NCBI RefSeq assembly: GCF_002117105.1
Contig: NZ_CP019343.1
Coordinates: 2,542,001 to 2,606,000, forward strand
Direction: 5' to 3'
From: Oceanicoccus sagamiensis
GTDB lineage: Bacteria > Pseudomonadota > Gammaproteobacteria > Pseudomonadales > Dasaniaceae
Length of the DNA: 64,000 bases
Shown: piece after piece, positions 56,189 through 64,000 of the stretch
Layout: each line of letters opens with the position of its first letter
How positions within the stretch are numbered: position 1 is the stretch's first letter
The notes under the pieces: generated by a model
The model's input: only the letters and a program-made list of their open reading frames with translations
Databases searched by the model: none
Told to the model about the DNA's origin: nothing
Position numbers and translations under genes: made by a program

Positions 56189-57544
56189 ATGTTAAACAAA
56201 GAAAACCAACAGACCGCAGCGAGTTCTGCAACCGATACTGCAGCTAGCACTACGACCAAAACGATCACGGAGAACCTTGATATTCAGCAGGCTTTGTCCA
56301 GCGAAAGTATTCTGCTCGAATGTTTGGATGATCTGTTAAAACAGCACTGGAATCTGGGGCAAAATATTTTGTTATGCTGGCGTCTGGATACTGATGGTAT
56401 CCAAGTATTGCCCGCCCCCCATTATTTTCTCGGTCGCTTTTCTGCCAGCCTGGGTGATTGTGCGCCGGTCGATCGTCTGGATGCACTCAATGGTAGTTTT
56501 ATCCGAGAGCTTATTTCAGGCTCAAGATTATTATCGGCGGAAGATTTTGATGGCGCGGTTAGTCGCCTGCGACTTGAACCCGTCAAAGTCAAACTGCCTG
56601 CTGCCTTGTCGGCAGATTCGGATACCGTAGCGGCGGTCGATAGCCTTATCCAGCGCTATAGTATTAACTATGTAAAAAGCCGTGCGGTATTATTATTTGA
56701 TATTGTAGATTTTTCTCTGGTCTCATCGTTCGAGCAAACCAGCCAGCTTAATAGCCTGTCTTACTCACTTAATTCAGCCCATAGTAAATTGCTGAAGCGC
56801 AATATCGATATTAACTTTTCCAGAACCACCACGGGTGATGGCTATTATGTCTGGCATCAGCACGATAGCCCCCGGGCCAATCTGGAACTCTTTGAATTTA
56901 TGATTTTAGTGGTGGCGGATAATGCGCTGGCACAAATGGCAGCGGCGGGGGCCAGTAGTGGCCAGGTAGTACCTAAAATCAGAACCGGTTTTCATATTGG
57001 CAGCCACTTTGAATTTTTTCAGGTGGAAGGGCTAAGCCCCGGCATGAACAGCTTTATTGTGGGGGATGTCACGATTGAGTTATCCAGAATGCTGGATTTG
57101 GCGGGTACCGGGCAGATATTTATTGGCGATTTTGATACCGTGGTGCCAACTTCAAGCCGTGAGGAGGCCTATCTGATTGCCGCGGATAGCCAGCGATTTG
57201 TAGAGCGGGCCGTGAAGCAAATGGATGGTTTAACCGGTACTACACTGTCCGATGAAACCATTGAAAGTATTCACTGCTTTTTGTCCGGTGAATCCGGTGC
57301 ATCCGGTGGCCAAACAGTGAGACGTTTTCGGATAACCGATAAGCATGGCCGTTCTCGCAACGTCTATAATCTAAGGATTAATATTCGCACGGCTAACAGG
57401 CCAGTGATGTTGGGTTTACACGACAGTGAATTACCCAAAAAGCATACCCGACGCAAGGCCGATGTACGGGGCAATCAACGAACCAAAGCCTTTCAGGGCC
57501 TGCGTTCTAAACCCAGTGCTTCAATCGCAGTATTTGAAGACTGA
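56189..57544 (+). CDS. class III nucleotidyl cyclase-like protein
   Basis: A 451-residue protein. Residues about 20-140 form an unrecognised N-terminal region, and 160-320 resemble a class III adenylate/guanylate cyclase domain. The metal-site pattern LLFDIVDFS (Asp171, Asp174), the TTTGDGYYVW beta hairpin (Asp217) and the IELSRMLDLAGTGQIFIG segment with Arg300 are visible. The usual transition-state asparagine four residues before the arginine reads as isoleucine, so activity or specificity may be altered. The tail from about 395 is basic. It has no membrane helices and is followed after 27 bases by an HD phosphohydrolase gene. Start at ATG 56189 with TAAGAG upstream. Confidence 0.72.
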   Translation: MLNKENQQTAASSATDTAASTTTKTITENLDIQQALSSESILLECLDDLLKQHWNLGQNILLCWRLDTDGIQVLPAPHYFLGRFSASLGDCAPVDRLDALNGSFIRELISGSRLLSAEDFDGAVSRLRLEPVKVKLPAALSADSDTVAAVDSLIQRYSINYVKSRAVLLFDIVDFSLVSSFEQTSQLNSLSYSLNSAHSKLLKRNIDINFSRTTTGDGYYVWHQHDSPRANLELFEFMILVVADNALAQMAAAGASSGQVVPKIRTGFHIGSHFEFFQVEGLSPGMNSFIVGDVTIELSRMLDLAGTGQIFIGDFDTVVPTSSREEAYLIAADSQRFVERAVKQMDGLTGTTLSDETIESIHCFLSGESGASGGQTVRRFRITDKHGRSRNVYNLRINIRTANRPVMLGLHDSELPKKHTRRKADVRGNQRTKAFQGLRSKPSASIAVFED

Positions 57545-57571
57545 CGTCGTCAAGATCACGGATACTATTTT

Positions 57572-58498
57572 ATGGTTCAAGTTCACCGATTAACGATGGA
57601 CGTTAGCGGTTCAATCGATGTTACTGACCCGGCTGCGGTCAGTGATGCCGTGCTGGCTATTTTCCAGAGCCGCTATCCGGGGCAGGACTTTAGTTTAATC
57701 GAGCGTATCTACCGCGATTTTGCGGCCTTGTACCGCGGCGAACTTGCGGGTTTTTTGGCTTGCGATACCAGCTACCACGATATTCAGCATGTGCTGGATG
57801 TTAGCCTGGCGATGGCGCGCTTACTGGATGGCTATGAACATAATCAGCCCGCGGCCGAGCAGCTAGGGCCAGAGCTTGCGCTGACTGGCTTAATCGTCGC
57901 TTTATTCCATGACTCCGGTTATATCCGCCGCCATGACGAAACCGATATCCAGCATGGCGCTGAATATACCAAAATCCATGTGAGTCGCAGCGCGCAGTTT
58001 ATGGCGGAATATCTGCCCAGTATTGGTCGCGCTGATATTGTCACCATTACTGGCAAATTAGTGCACTTTACCGGTTATGAATTTAGCCCTGATCAAATCG
58101 AACTGGATAATGACAAGCAGCGCATAGTGGGTAGCTTGGCAGGCACTGCCGATGTGATTGCGCAAATGGCCGACCCCGCCTATCTGGAAAAATGCCGCGA
58201 CCGTCTATACCCTGAATTTCAACTGGGCGGTATGACTCACCAACAACTATCTGATGGTAGCGAGCAGGTGGTATATGCCTCCGCAGAAGACTTATTATTA
58301 AAAACCCCCGGCTTTATTAAGAGCACCATTACCCAGCGTTTAGATGGCCACTTTAAGGGTTTGTACCGTCATGTTGAAGCTCACTTTGGCGGCCCCAATT
58401 TATATATGCAGGCGCTGGAAAATAACTGCCGCTATTTGGAAGACCTGATAGCCAAAAATGATCCGTCGCTACTTAGCGGTTCATCACTAAGGCCTTAA
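57572..58498 (+). CDS. HD-domain phosphohydrolase (cyclic-nucleotide PDE-like)
   Basis: A 308-residue protein with an HD-fold metal site. The segment YHDIQHVLDV (His69, Asp70, His73) resembles the YHN-x2-H-x2-DV signature of class I cyclic-nucleotide phosphodiesterases, and FHDSGY (His113, Asp114) supplies the HD pair. Further candidate ligands follow near DIQHGAEY. The neighbouring cyclase-like gene suggests it degrades that protein's product; this is inference. No signal peptide or membrane helix is present. Confidence 0.75.
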   Translation: MVQVHRLTMDVSGSIDVTDPAAVSDAVLAIFQSRYPGQDFSLIERIYRDFAALYRGELAGFLACDTSYHDIQHVLDVSLAMARLLDGYEHNQPAAEQLGPELALTGLIVALFHDSGYIRRHDETDIQHGAEYTKIHVSRSAQFMAEYLPSIGRADIVTITGKLVHFTGYEFSPDQIELDNDKQRIVGSLAGTADVIAQMADPAYLEKCRDRLYPEFQLGGMTHQQLSDGSEQVVYASAEDLLLKTPGFIKSTITQRLDGHFKGLYRHVEAHFGGPNLYMQALENNCRYLEDLIAKNDPSLLSGSSLRP

Positions 58499-58504
58499 TA
58501 CTCA

Positions 58505-59299
58505 GTGGCTAACCACGATGCCTCAGAGCCTTTAGCCGTGCAGCAAAGCACCCGGCAGGCCGAGCAGTCGCAACAACTGGCCAGGCAACTGCAACTCCCT
58601 CTGGTGGATGAAACCGCCGCTGAAAACTTTCCCTATGTGCTGTGTTATACCGAGCAGGGTTTGGCCATTGCGCAAACCGGTCGTAAAGCCGCTGGCCCTG
58701 TTATTGTTGATTTTGCCGGGGGTGGTTCCGAACATCGTCGTCAGCATGGTGGTGGAGAATTGATTGTTAAAGCCGTGGCAGGTAGTAAGAAAAACCGAGC
58801 AACCGTGTTAGATGCCACCGCAGGTTTGGGGCGCGATAGTTTTGTACTGGCCAGCAGAGGCTACCCGGTCACCTTATGCGAGCGCTCACCAGTGGTTGCT
58901 GCGATATTACGTGATGGTTTAACGCGGGCCGGTTATTCAGAGGATAATGAGCTATTAGCTATTATAGAACGCATGCAATTGCAGACGATGGATGCCATTA
59001 GCTATATGCGTACCTTGAATGAAGAGTCCGCACCTGATGCTATTGTGATTGACCCCATGTTTCCTGTCTCGAAAAAATCTGCCTTAGTCAAAAAAGAGAT
59101 GCGGGCTTTTCATTATGTGGTGGGCCCCGATCAGGATAGTGCAGAACTGCTAGAGCAGGCACTGGCAACGGCAAGGCATCGAGTGGTGGTTAAGCGGCCC
59201 AAAAAAGCGGAATGTTTAGCGGGAGTAAAACCGAATTTTTCGGTTGCTGGCAAAGCGATACGTTTTGATATTTATAGTTTGCGCGCCTATGGAAAATAA
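58505..59299 (+). CDS. rsmJ: 16S rRNA (guanine(1516)-N(2))-methyltransferase RsmJ
   Basis: RsmJ methylates G1516 of 16S rRNA. The 264-residue protein has the SAM-binding LDATAGLGRDSFVLA near residue 101, LCERSPVVAAIL with the acidic ribose contact, and the catalytic IDPMFP near residue 180. These are the family hallmarks. It starts at a GTG six bases after the HD gene. The last bases overlap the following hydrolase by eleven. Confidence 0.94.
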   Translation: MANHDASEPLAVQQSTRQAEQSQQLARQLQLPLVDETAAENFPYVLCYTEQGLAIAQTGRKAAGPVIVDFAGGGSEHRRQHGGGELIVKAVAGSKKNRATVLDATAGLGRDSFVLASRGYPVTLCERSPVVAAILRDGLTRAGYSEDNELLAIIERMQLQTMDAISYMRTLNEESAPDAIVIDPMFPVSKKSALVKKEMRAFHYVVGPDQDSAELLEQALATARHRVVVKRPKKAECLAGVKPNFSVAGKAIRFDIYSLRAYGK

Positions 59300-60170
59300 T
59301 AGCGGGTTTAACAAAAAACTGATACTGCCTATAGTGGCAGGCCTTGTTCTGCTGTTAATGATAAGTACGGGGCTGGCCTCATTAAAATTATTCGCGGCCA
59401 ATTATTTAGCCGATACTGGTGAGTACCAACAGCTTGAAAAAAGCTACGGCGATAAGCCAGAGCTGGTACTCGATATTTATTCCTCGAAGGATAATATTAC
59501 CAATAAACCGGTGGTGATTTTTTACTATGGTGGTTGCTGGGGGGCATGTACAGACCTGAGCAAACAACATTATCGCTTTGTAGCGGAGTCTTTAGTTTCA
59601 CTGGGTGCAGTGGTTGTTGTACCTGACTACCGGCGCTACCCTGATGTCATGTTTGCAGAGATTATTAAGGATGCAGCTTTAAGCGTGCAATGGGTTGGCG
59701 ATCATATCGGTAGCTACGGTGGTGATGCCGATAATATTTTTTTAATGGGGCATTCTTCCGGTGCGCATTTGGCGGCGATGTTAACTTTAAATCAGAACTA
59801 TCTTGGCAAGCGGGATTACTCGCGTTTACAGGGGCTTATTGGTCTGGCAGGGCCCTATGACTTTTTACCGTTGACCAAGGCTTATCAACAAGCCTTGTTC
59901 GCACCAGAGCAAAGCTATGCCCAATCTCAGCCGATCAATTTTGTGGATGGCGATGAGCCCCCCTTATTGTTGCTCTATGGCATGGCGGATAAAACGGTAA
60001 AGTTCAAGAATCACAAAAACTTATCGGCCAAAGTTCAGCAAATGGGGGGCGATGTTCAAATACACATCTATAAAGAACTGGATCATAAGGGGCTGTTGGC
60101 CGCCCTCTCTATTCCCCTGCGCAACCAGGCGGCGGTAAGAAAGGATATTGGTGCGTTTCTTTACCGCTAG
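59289..60170 (+). CDS. alpha/beta hydrolase, membrane-anchored esterase-like
   Basis: A 293-residue alpha/beta-hydrolase. Residues about 11-33 form a membrane segment or uncleaved signal. YYGGCWGAC is an HGG-type oxyanion region, the nucleophile is in GHSSGAHLA, and an aspartate in GMADKTV and histidine in LDHKGL complete the triad. The pattern is closest to the BD-FAE/kynurenine-formamidase-like esterases. Substrate unknown. The start at 59289 overlaps rsmJ by eleven bases; the longer frame to 59244 is not favoured. Confidence 0.82.
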   Translation: MENNSGFNKKLILPIVAGLVLLLMISTGLASLKLFAANYLADTGEYQQLEKSYGDKPELVLDIYSSKDNITNKPVVIFYYGGCWGACTDLSKQHYRFVAESLVSLGAVVVVPDYRRYPDVMFAEIIKDAALSVQWVGDHIGSYGGDADNIFLMGHSSGAHLAAMLTLNQNYLGKRDYSRLQGLIGLAGPYDFLPLTKAYQQALFAPEQSYAQSQPINFVDGDEPPLLLLYGMADKTVKFKNHKNLSAKVQQMGGDVQIHIYKELDHKGLLAALSIPLRNQAAVRKDIGAFLYR

Positions 60171-60258
60171 TCGCTACGATTAAGGCTGTCGGGTTCACTT
60201 TAGCTGCCAACTGGTGCTATAGTGCAGGTAAACAAGCTTGAAGAACCGGAGTCTGAAA

Positions 60259-61086
60259 GTGCGTTACCTTAGCCTAGTAAAACCTGTGGCCATGCTATTG
60301 GCCGTCCTGCTCACTTCCATTGCCAGTGCTGAACCTCGCAGTATGCGACTGGGTGGGGTGATTTCTGATTCTACACCTCCCCATAGCTGGGTTGACCCGT
60401 GTACGGGGCAGCTGGATGGCAGTCTCCACCATTTGCTGAGGGAATTTTTTGAGCAACAGCGGGGCATTAAGCTGTTGTATAATCCTGCTAAGAAAGAGCG
60501 AGACCTTCCTTGGGCCAACCTGATTGGTCAGTTGTCTGATGGCGCTATCGATGCCCTGATTGCTGTTCCCGCCTTACCCAAATTACCTGCTTTAGCTTAT
60601 TCCGAGCATGCCGTGGTGTTTTCGGATCAAGCTGTGGTTTATCTTAAGACCAGACCGGTTGATACCTCCAATACGGCAAAGTGGCGTGAGAAGCGCGGCC
60701 TGATTGCCACAATGGGGCAAGAGCCTTCTTCCAATGCGAATTATTTATTGGCAAAGCATAATGGCCTGGTATTTCGCGAGACATTTTCTGTAGATCAGAG
60801 CATTGACTACCTAATTACAGGTAAAGGTGATTATATTATTACCGGCTATTATCGTGCTCGCGGAAATCTATTGCGACGGAAGATGGCTAACGACTTTGTC
60901 TTTGAGACGTTCCGTAATCCGTCAACCGATTATCACTTTGCTGTTAAGGCGCGTTCTGAATGGGAAGATGATGTGGATGCTTTTTCAGATTACTTGAAAG
61001 GGCATTATGACAGCGGAAAAATTGAATATTTAAATAATAATTACTTAAAAAAGTGGCTAAACAGTTCCGGCGAGTGTGAGAAGTAG
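60259..61086 (+). CDS. periplasmic solute-binding protein, family 3-like
   Basis: A 275-residue secreted protein with a clear signal peptide ending near SIASA. The mature part matches the bacterial extracellular solute-binding family 3 fold in layout: an N-terminal RLGGVISDSTPPHSW strand, ending in a short C-terminal lobe near YLNNNYLKKW. No transporter genes are adjacent, so it may be a sensor or orphan binding protein. I chose the GTG at 60259 because CGGAG lies seven bases upstream; a TTG at 60238 is less likely. Confidence 0.75.
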   Translation: MRYLSLVKPVAMLLAVLLTSIASAEPRSMRLGGVISDSTPPHSWVDPCTGQLDGSLHHLLREFFEQQRGIKLLYNPAKKERDLPWANLIGQLSDGAIDALIAVPALPKLPALAYSEHAVVFSDQAVVYLKTRPVDTSNTAKWREKRGLIATMGQEPSSNANYLLAKHNGLVFRETFSVDQSIDYLITGKGDYIITGYYRARGNLLRRKMANDFVFETFRNPSTDYHFAVKARSEWEDDVDAFSDYLKGHYDSGKIEYLNNNYLKKWLNSSGECEK

Positions 61087-61106
61087 TGGGGCCGTTACCG
61101 GGACAG

Positions 61107-61880
61107 CTAAATACCTAATAAGGCCTGTTGAATTAGTATGTCGATTAGGGCCGCCACAATTTGCTCGTAGTTCAGCTGATTGTCGCCATTTTCCATGGCC
61201 AATTGCTTAGCCTGGCTAATAATTCGTTGCTTCTCGATCGGCGTTAAGTTGTCGTAGCGAGCAAAGATATCATCAAGCCCACGGGGGTCATTACAGTAGC
61301 TGCGCATTTGCGCATCACAGCTGGCACTGCGTTGGCTGCGGCAATATAGCTCGGCCTGATTTTCACAGTAGTTAGAATATTTACGGGTAAGAAACTGGGC
61401 AATCTTTTTATCTTGCAGATTATTGCGCACCGAAGAGCGTCTGGCGATGGCCTGCATTTCTTCCATGCTGCGAGGACGGTACTTTTTATCTAAAAATTCC
61501 GGGTCTTCACAGCGGGGGTCATCGCCGCAGCGTTCCAGTGCATATTTGCGCCAGTTTGTGACCTGATCACAGTCGAGCTTATACTGCTGCTGGCATTGCT
61601 GCTCACTGAGTGCTGGCTTAGCTGCCGGTTCATCTTCGGCAATACTTAGGGTAGCCAATGGCTCGTCCAAAGTGGTGCCTGGTTTGGGTTTGCTCGGCGG
61701 TGGAGAGTAATAATTAATGGTGTTACCGGAGGGGGTAGACTGGGCCTTGCTGCTGGTTTTCTGGTCGCTATAGACGGTGCTGCCATCGCTATCTTTCCAG
61801 CTGTAAACGTCGGCCTGGGCCGCAGTGCTGGTTAGCATAAGGCAGGTTAGTGCAAAGGCGGTGGATACAATCTTTAACAT
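61107..61880 (-). CDS. DUF4124 domain exported protein
   Basis: A 257-residue exported protein with a signal peptide (residues 1 to about 23, ending AAQA) followed by the DVYSWKDSDGSTVYSDQ segment that marks DUF4124. The C-terminal half has many cysteines, probably in disulfides. The function of DUF4124 proteins is unknown. The ATG at 61880 is preferred because it gives the signal peptide a normal N-terminus; the frame extends upstream to 61955. Confidence 0.8.
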   Translation of the reverse strand: MLKIVSTAFALTCLMLTSTAAQADVYSWKDSDGSTVYSDQKTSSKAQSTPSGNTINYYSPPPSKPKPGTTLDEPLATLSIAEDEPAAKPALSEQQCQQQYKLDCDQVTNWRKYALERCGDDPRCEDPEFLDKKYRPRSMEEMQAIARRSSVRNNLQDKKIAQFLTRKYSNYCENQAELYCRSQRSASCDAQMRSYCNDPRGLDDIFARYDNLTPIEKQRIISQAKQLAMENGDNQLNYEQIVAALIDILIQQALLGI

Positions 61881-62064
61881 AATCGGTAAATCACTGTTTA
61901 TTTGCTTGTTATTATAGTCGTTATTTACCATTGTGGGCGGCTTTGGGTTTCTCATCCATGCAGTAATATTGGCCGTTCAGTGGTCAAACTGTGAAATGGC
62001 TCTCGCTTTATTCACTCTCTGCCGCCAACACCCCTCATAAACAGGGGCTAAACAGGAACTTTAT

Positions 62065-62703
62065 ATGTTTACCAGAGCACTGCTGTTACTGATGTTATCG
62101 GGGGTGGTCCTCTCAAAAGAGCCGCTATGGGTGGCTAATTTCTCCGTGCCAAGTCAGGGTATTGAGGCGTTTAAGCAAAAAGGCTTTGTGGGTAGAACGG
62201 ATTACCAGTTGGTCACGCTGGATGGCCGGCAGGTGTTAAAGGCAAACAGCCGTAAAAATGCCTCTGCCCTGTATCGTGAAATGGAGATTGATCTGGTGGA
62301 TACGCCTTATTTAAACTGGCAATGGCGGGTTGAAAACACTCTGGTGATAGCAGATCAGCGCATTAAAGCCGGGGATGATTATGCGGCGCGGGTCTATGTG
62401 GTGGTTAAGCAAGGTATCTTCCCCTGGCAGACAAAAGCGCTGAATTATGTCTGGTCGAACAATCCCTCGAGTGATGCCTTTTGGCCCAACCCTTTTACTG
62501 ATAATGCGGCGATGATTCCGGTGAGGTCAGGTATGGCCGGGTTGAAAAAATGGCAAACGGAGCGGGTTAATGTAGCTGAGGATTTTTACCGGGCTTTTGG
62601 CGAACGTATTGATAGAGCCCATGGCGTTGCTATTATGTCGGATACCGATAATAGCGGTGGCAGTGCCGAAGCCTATTTTGGCAATATATTTTTTAGCCAG
62701 TAG
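62065..62703 (+). CDS. DUF3047 family exported protein
   Basis: A 212-residue protein with an N-terminal hydrophobic signal (about 5-18) and the DUF3047 pattern: YLNWQWRVENTL, DDYAARVYVV, ALNYVWSNN and the C-terminal GVAIMSDTDNSGGSAEAYFGNI. The function is unknown, but the fold is a beta sandwich of carbohydrate-binding type. It is convergent with the hybrid kinase gene. Confidence 0.85.
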   Translation: MFTRALLLLMLSGVVLSKEPLWVANFSVPSQGIEAFKQKGFVGRTDYQLVTLDGRQVLKANSRKNASALYREMEIDLVDTPYLNWQWRVENTLVIADQRIKAGDDYAARVYVVVKQGIFPWQTKALNYVWSNNPSSDAFWPNPFTDNAAMIPVRSGMAGLKKWQTERVNVAEDFYRAFGERIDRAHGVAIMSDTDNSGGSAEAYFGNIFFSQ

Positions 62704-62729
62704 TCTGCCCGTCAGCCAAGCGCTTAGCT

Positions 62730-64000
62730 TCAAGCCAATTTTTCGAGCAGAGCTAACAGACCATCGCGCTTGATGGGTTTGATAATCACTTCATTCATAC
62801 CTGCTTGCAGGCATTTTTGTTCGTGCTCGCTTAATGCATGGGCCGTTAGCGCCGATATATAAGTCGCCTCAATAGCGTTTTCTTGTTCCCACTGACGAAT
62901 GGCTTTAGTGGCTTTATAACCATCAAGCACAGGCATTTCACAGTCCATTAAAATCAGGTCGTAGTGGTTTGGCTTGTCGGTATATTCTTTAAGCGCCTGC
63001 TCACCATCGTCGACCAGGGTGATCGCCTGCCCCAGTGACGATAGCAGTGATTGGATTACCAGTTGGTTGGTACTGTTATCTTCGGCCACCAGAATGTTGT
63101 ATTGCTGGCTGTATTTTTCCAGCGGGGCGGTGGTGTCCGGAGAAGAATGATCATAGCCAGTAAGGGCTTCAATAATTTTATTCTCTACATCCAGAATATC
63201 AGCTGGGATAAACAAAAAATAAGCCCTTGCCGACTGCGTCCAGTCTTCTTCAAACTCGCCATAATTGGAGCGTGATATCACAATGGGAATATCCATGCTT
63301 ATACACTGCTGTAACAATTCCGGTAATAACTGGCCGATATGATCACTGGTCATCACGATATCAACATCATTGGCATTTAGCGGTGGTAGCTCTTGCTCAG
63401 TAATATACAGGGTAGCTTCCATACCGATGCTATTAAAGTGAGCTGTGAGATTTTTACCGTGGCTGGCATTGGAAAAAATAACCGCGATTTTTTTGCGCTT
63501 CAGTTTTGCTCGTTGTTGGTTGAGTTGTTGTTGGCGTTCCACATCCAGTTTAGCGTTTAGCGTAAACCAAAAGGTAGAGCCTTGGTTGGGGGAGCTGCTG
63601 ACACCGATATCGCCACCCATCAGCTCAATCAATTGTTTAGAGATGGATAGCCCTAAGCCGGTACCGCCCTGGCGGCGAGTTGACGATGCATCCGCCTGCT
63701 CATAGGGGGCAAATAAACGTTTTTGGCCTTCATTATCAATCCCTATCCCCGTATCAATCACGCTGAATTTTAATCTCTGGTAGCCATCGTTAGCTTCACC
63801 AAGAGGCTTGCATTCCAGTGTGATGGCGCCGTTTTCAGTAAATTTAAAGGCATTGGATAGTAAGTTATTTAATACCTGTTTTAAGCGCAATTGATCACCG
63901 ATCATAAACACCGGTAACTGGCTGTCGATATCAATAGTAAATTTTATCTTGGGGTTGGTATTGATGCCCTGATAAAGCGCACCGATATAAGCAAAAATTT
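62730..64000 (-). CDS. hybrid sensor histidine kinase / response regulator (partial)
   Basis: The C-terminal part of a hybrid kinase; the N-terminus lies beyond 64000. In order it shows the histidine-kinase ATPase domain (DQLRLKQVLNNLLSNAFKF, DTGIGID, GGTGLGLSISKQLIELMGG), a degenerate receiver-like segment starting KKIAVIFSNASHG with no acceptor aspartate, and a complete receiver domain (LVAEDNSTNQLVI, LMDCEMPVLDGY, ALTAHAL, IIKP). Stimulus and input domains cannot be seen. The stop lies close to that of the convergent DUF3047 gene. Confidence 0.92.
   Translation of the reverse strand, partial: IFAYIGALYQGINTNPKIKFTIDIDSQLPVFMIGDQLRLKQVLNNLLSNAFKFTENGAITLECKPLGEANDGYQRLKFSVIDTGIGIDNEGQKRLFAPYEQADASSTRRQGGTGLGLSISKQLIELMGGDIGVSSSPNQGSTFWFTLNAKLDVERQQQLNQQRAKLKRKKIAVIFSNASHGKNLTAHFNSIGMEATLYITEQELPPLNANDVDIVMTSDHIGQLLPELLQQCISMDIPIVISRSNYGEFEEDWTQSARAYFLFIPADILDVENKIIEALTGYDHSSPDTTAPLEKYSQQYNILVAEDNSTNQLVIQSLLSSLGQAITLVDDGEQALKEYTDKPNHYDLILMDCEMPVLDGYKATKAIRQWEQENAIEATYISALTAHALSEHEQKCLQAGMNEVIIKPIKRDGLLALLEKLA

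Overview
The window reads as chromosomal DNA of an aerobic to microaerobic gammaproteobacterium. Evidence is a complete division and cell-wall (dcw) cluster in gammaproteobacterial order, Pseudomonas-like secA-argJ-mutT and dapA-bamC-MBL linkages, a cbb3 oxidase locus with its assembly genes, and an FNR/Anr-type regulator. Gene content and moderate GC suggest a marine Cellvibrionales/Spongiibacteraceae-like organism; that placement is inference. I see no rRNA or tRNA genes, insertion sequences, CRISPR arrays or prophage.
Layout. 1-18364: dcw cluster, mraZ-rsmH-ftsL-ftsI-murE-murF-mraY-murD-ftsW-murG-murC-ddl-ftsQ-ftsA-ftsZ-lpxC, all on + and mostly overlapping by 1-8 bases. 18515-25168: M23 peptidase, secA, argJ, mutT, long-form purC. 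25412-28144 (-): dapA, bamC, metallo-hydrolase. 28339-33856: DUF3806 protein, CDF metal transporter, DUF1631 protein, AEC transporter and NUDIX hydrolase; the DUF1631 and NUDIX genes are each broken by a one-base deficit in a C homopolymer. 33947-44983 and on to 51408: aminotransferase, a globin / SpoIIAA-like / CBS operon, a Rieske oxygenase, a small unknown protein, RhlE helicase, hemN, fnr, ccoNOQP and ccoGHIS plus a TauE/SafE-type protein. 51502-54936: Yip1, DUF6164, OmpW, an RCC-reductase-like protein and a small zinc-ribbon protein. 55106-59299: PilZ, AIM24, a class III cyclase-like protein with an adjacent HD phosphohydrolase, and rsmJ. 59289-64000: alpha/beta hydrolase, periplasmic binding protein, DUF4124 and DUF3047 proteins, and a hybrid histidine kinase cut by the window end.
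The most coherent non-routine signal is a set of FNR/Anr boxes (TTGAT-N4-ATCAA) in intergenic DNA between about 35.1 and 54.5 kb. Several sit 19-22 bases before a plausible -10: ahead of the globin operon, the Rieske oxygenase (perfect box), hemN, ccoN and ompW, with another before a small unknown gene. With fnr itself in the middle, this looks like a low-oxygen regulon island covering heme synthesis, high-affinity respiration and uncharacterised partners.
Two other candidates stand out: a bacterial relative of plant red chlorophyll catabolite reductase (53456-54268), and an adjacent cyclase-like and HD-phosphohydrolase gene pair (56189-58498) that may make and degrade a nucleotide signal.
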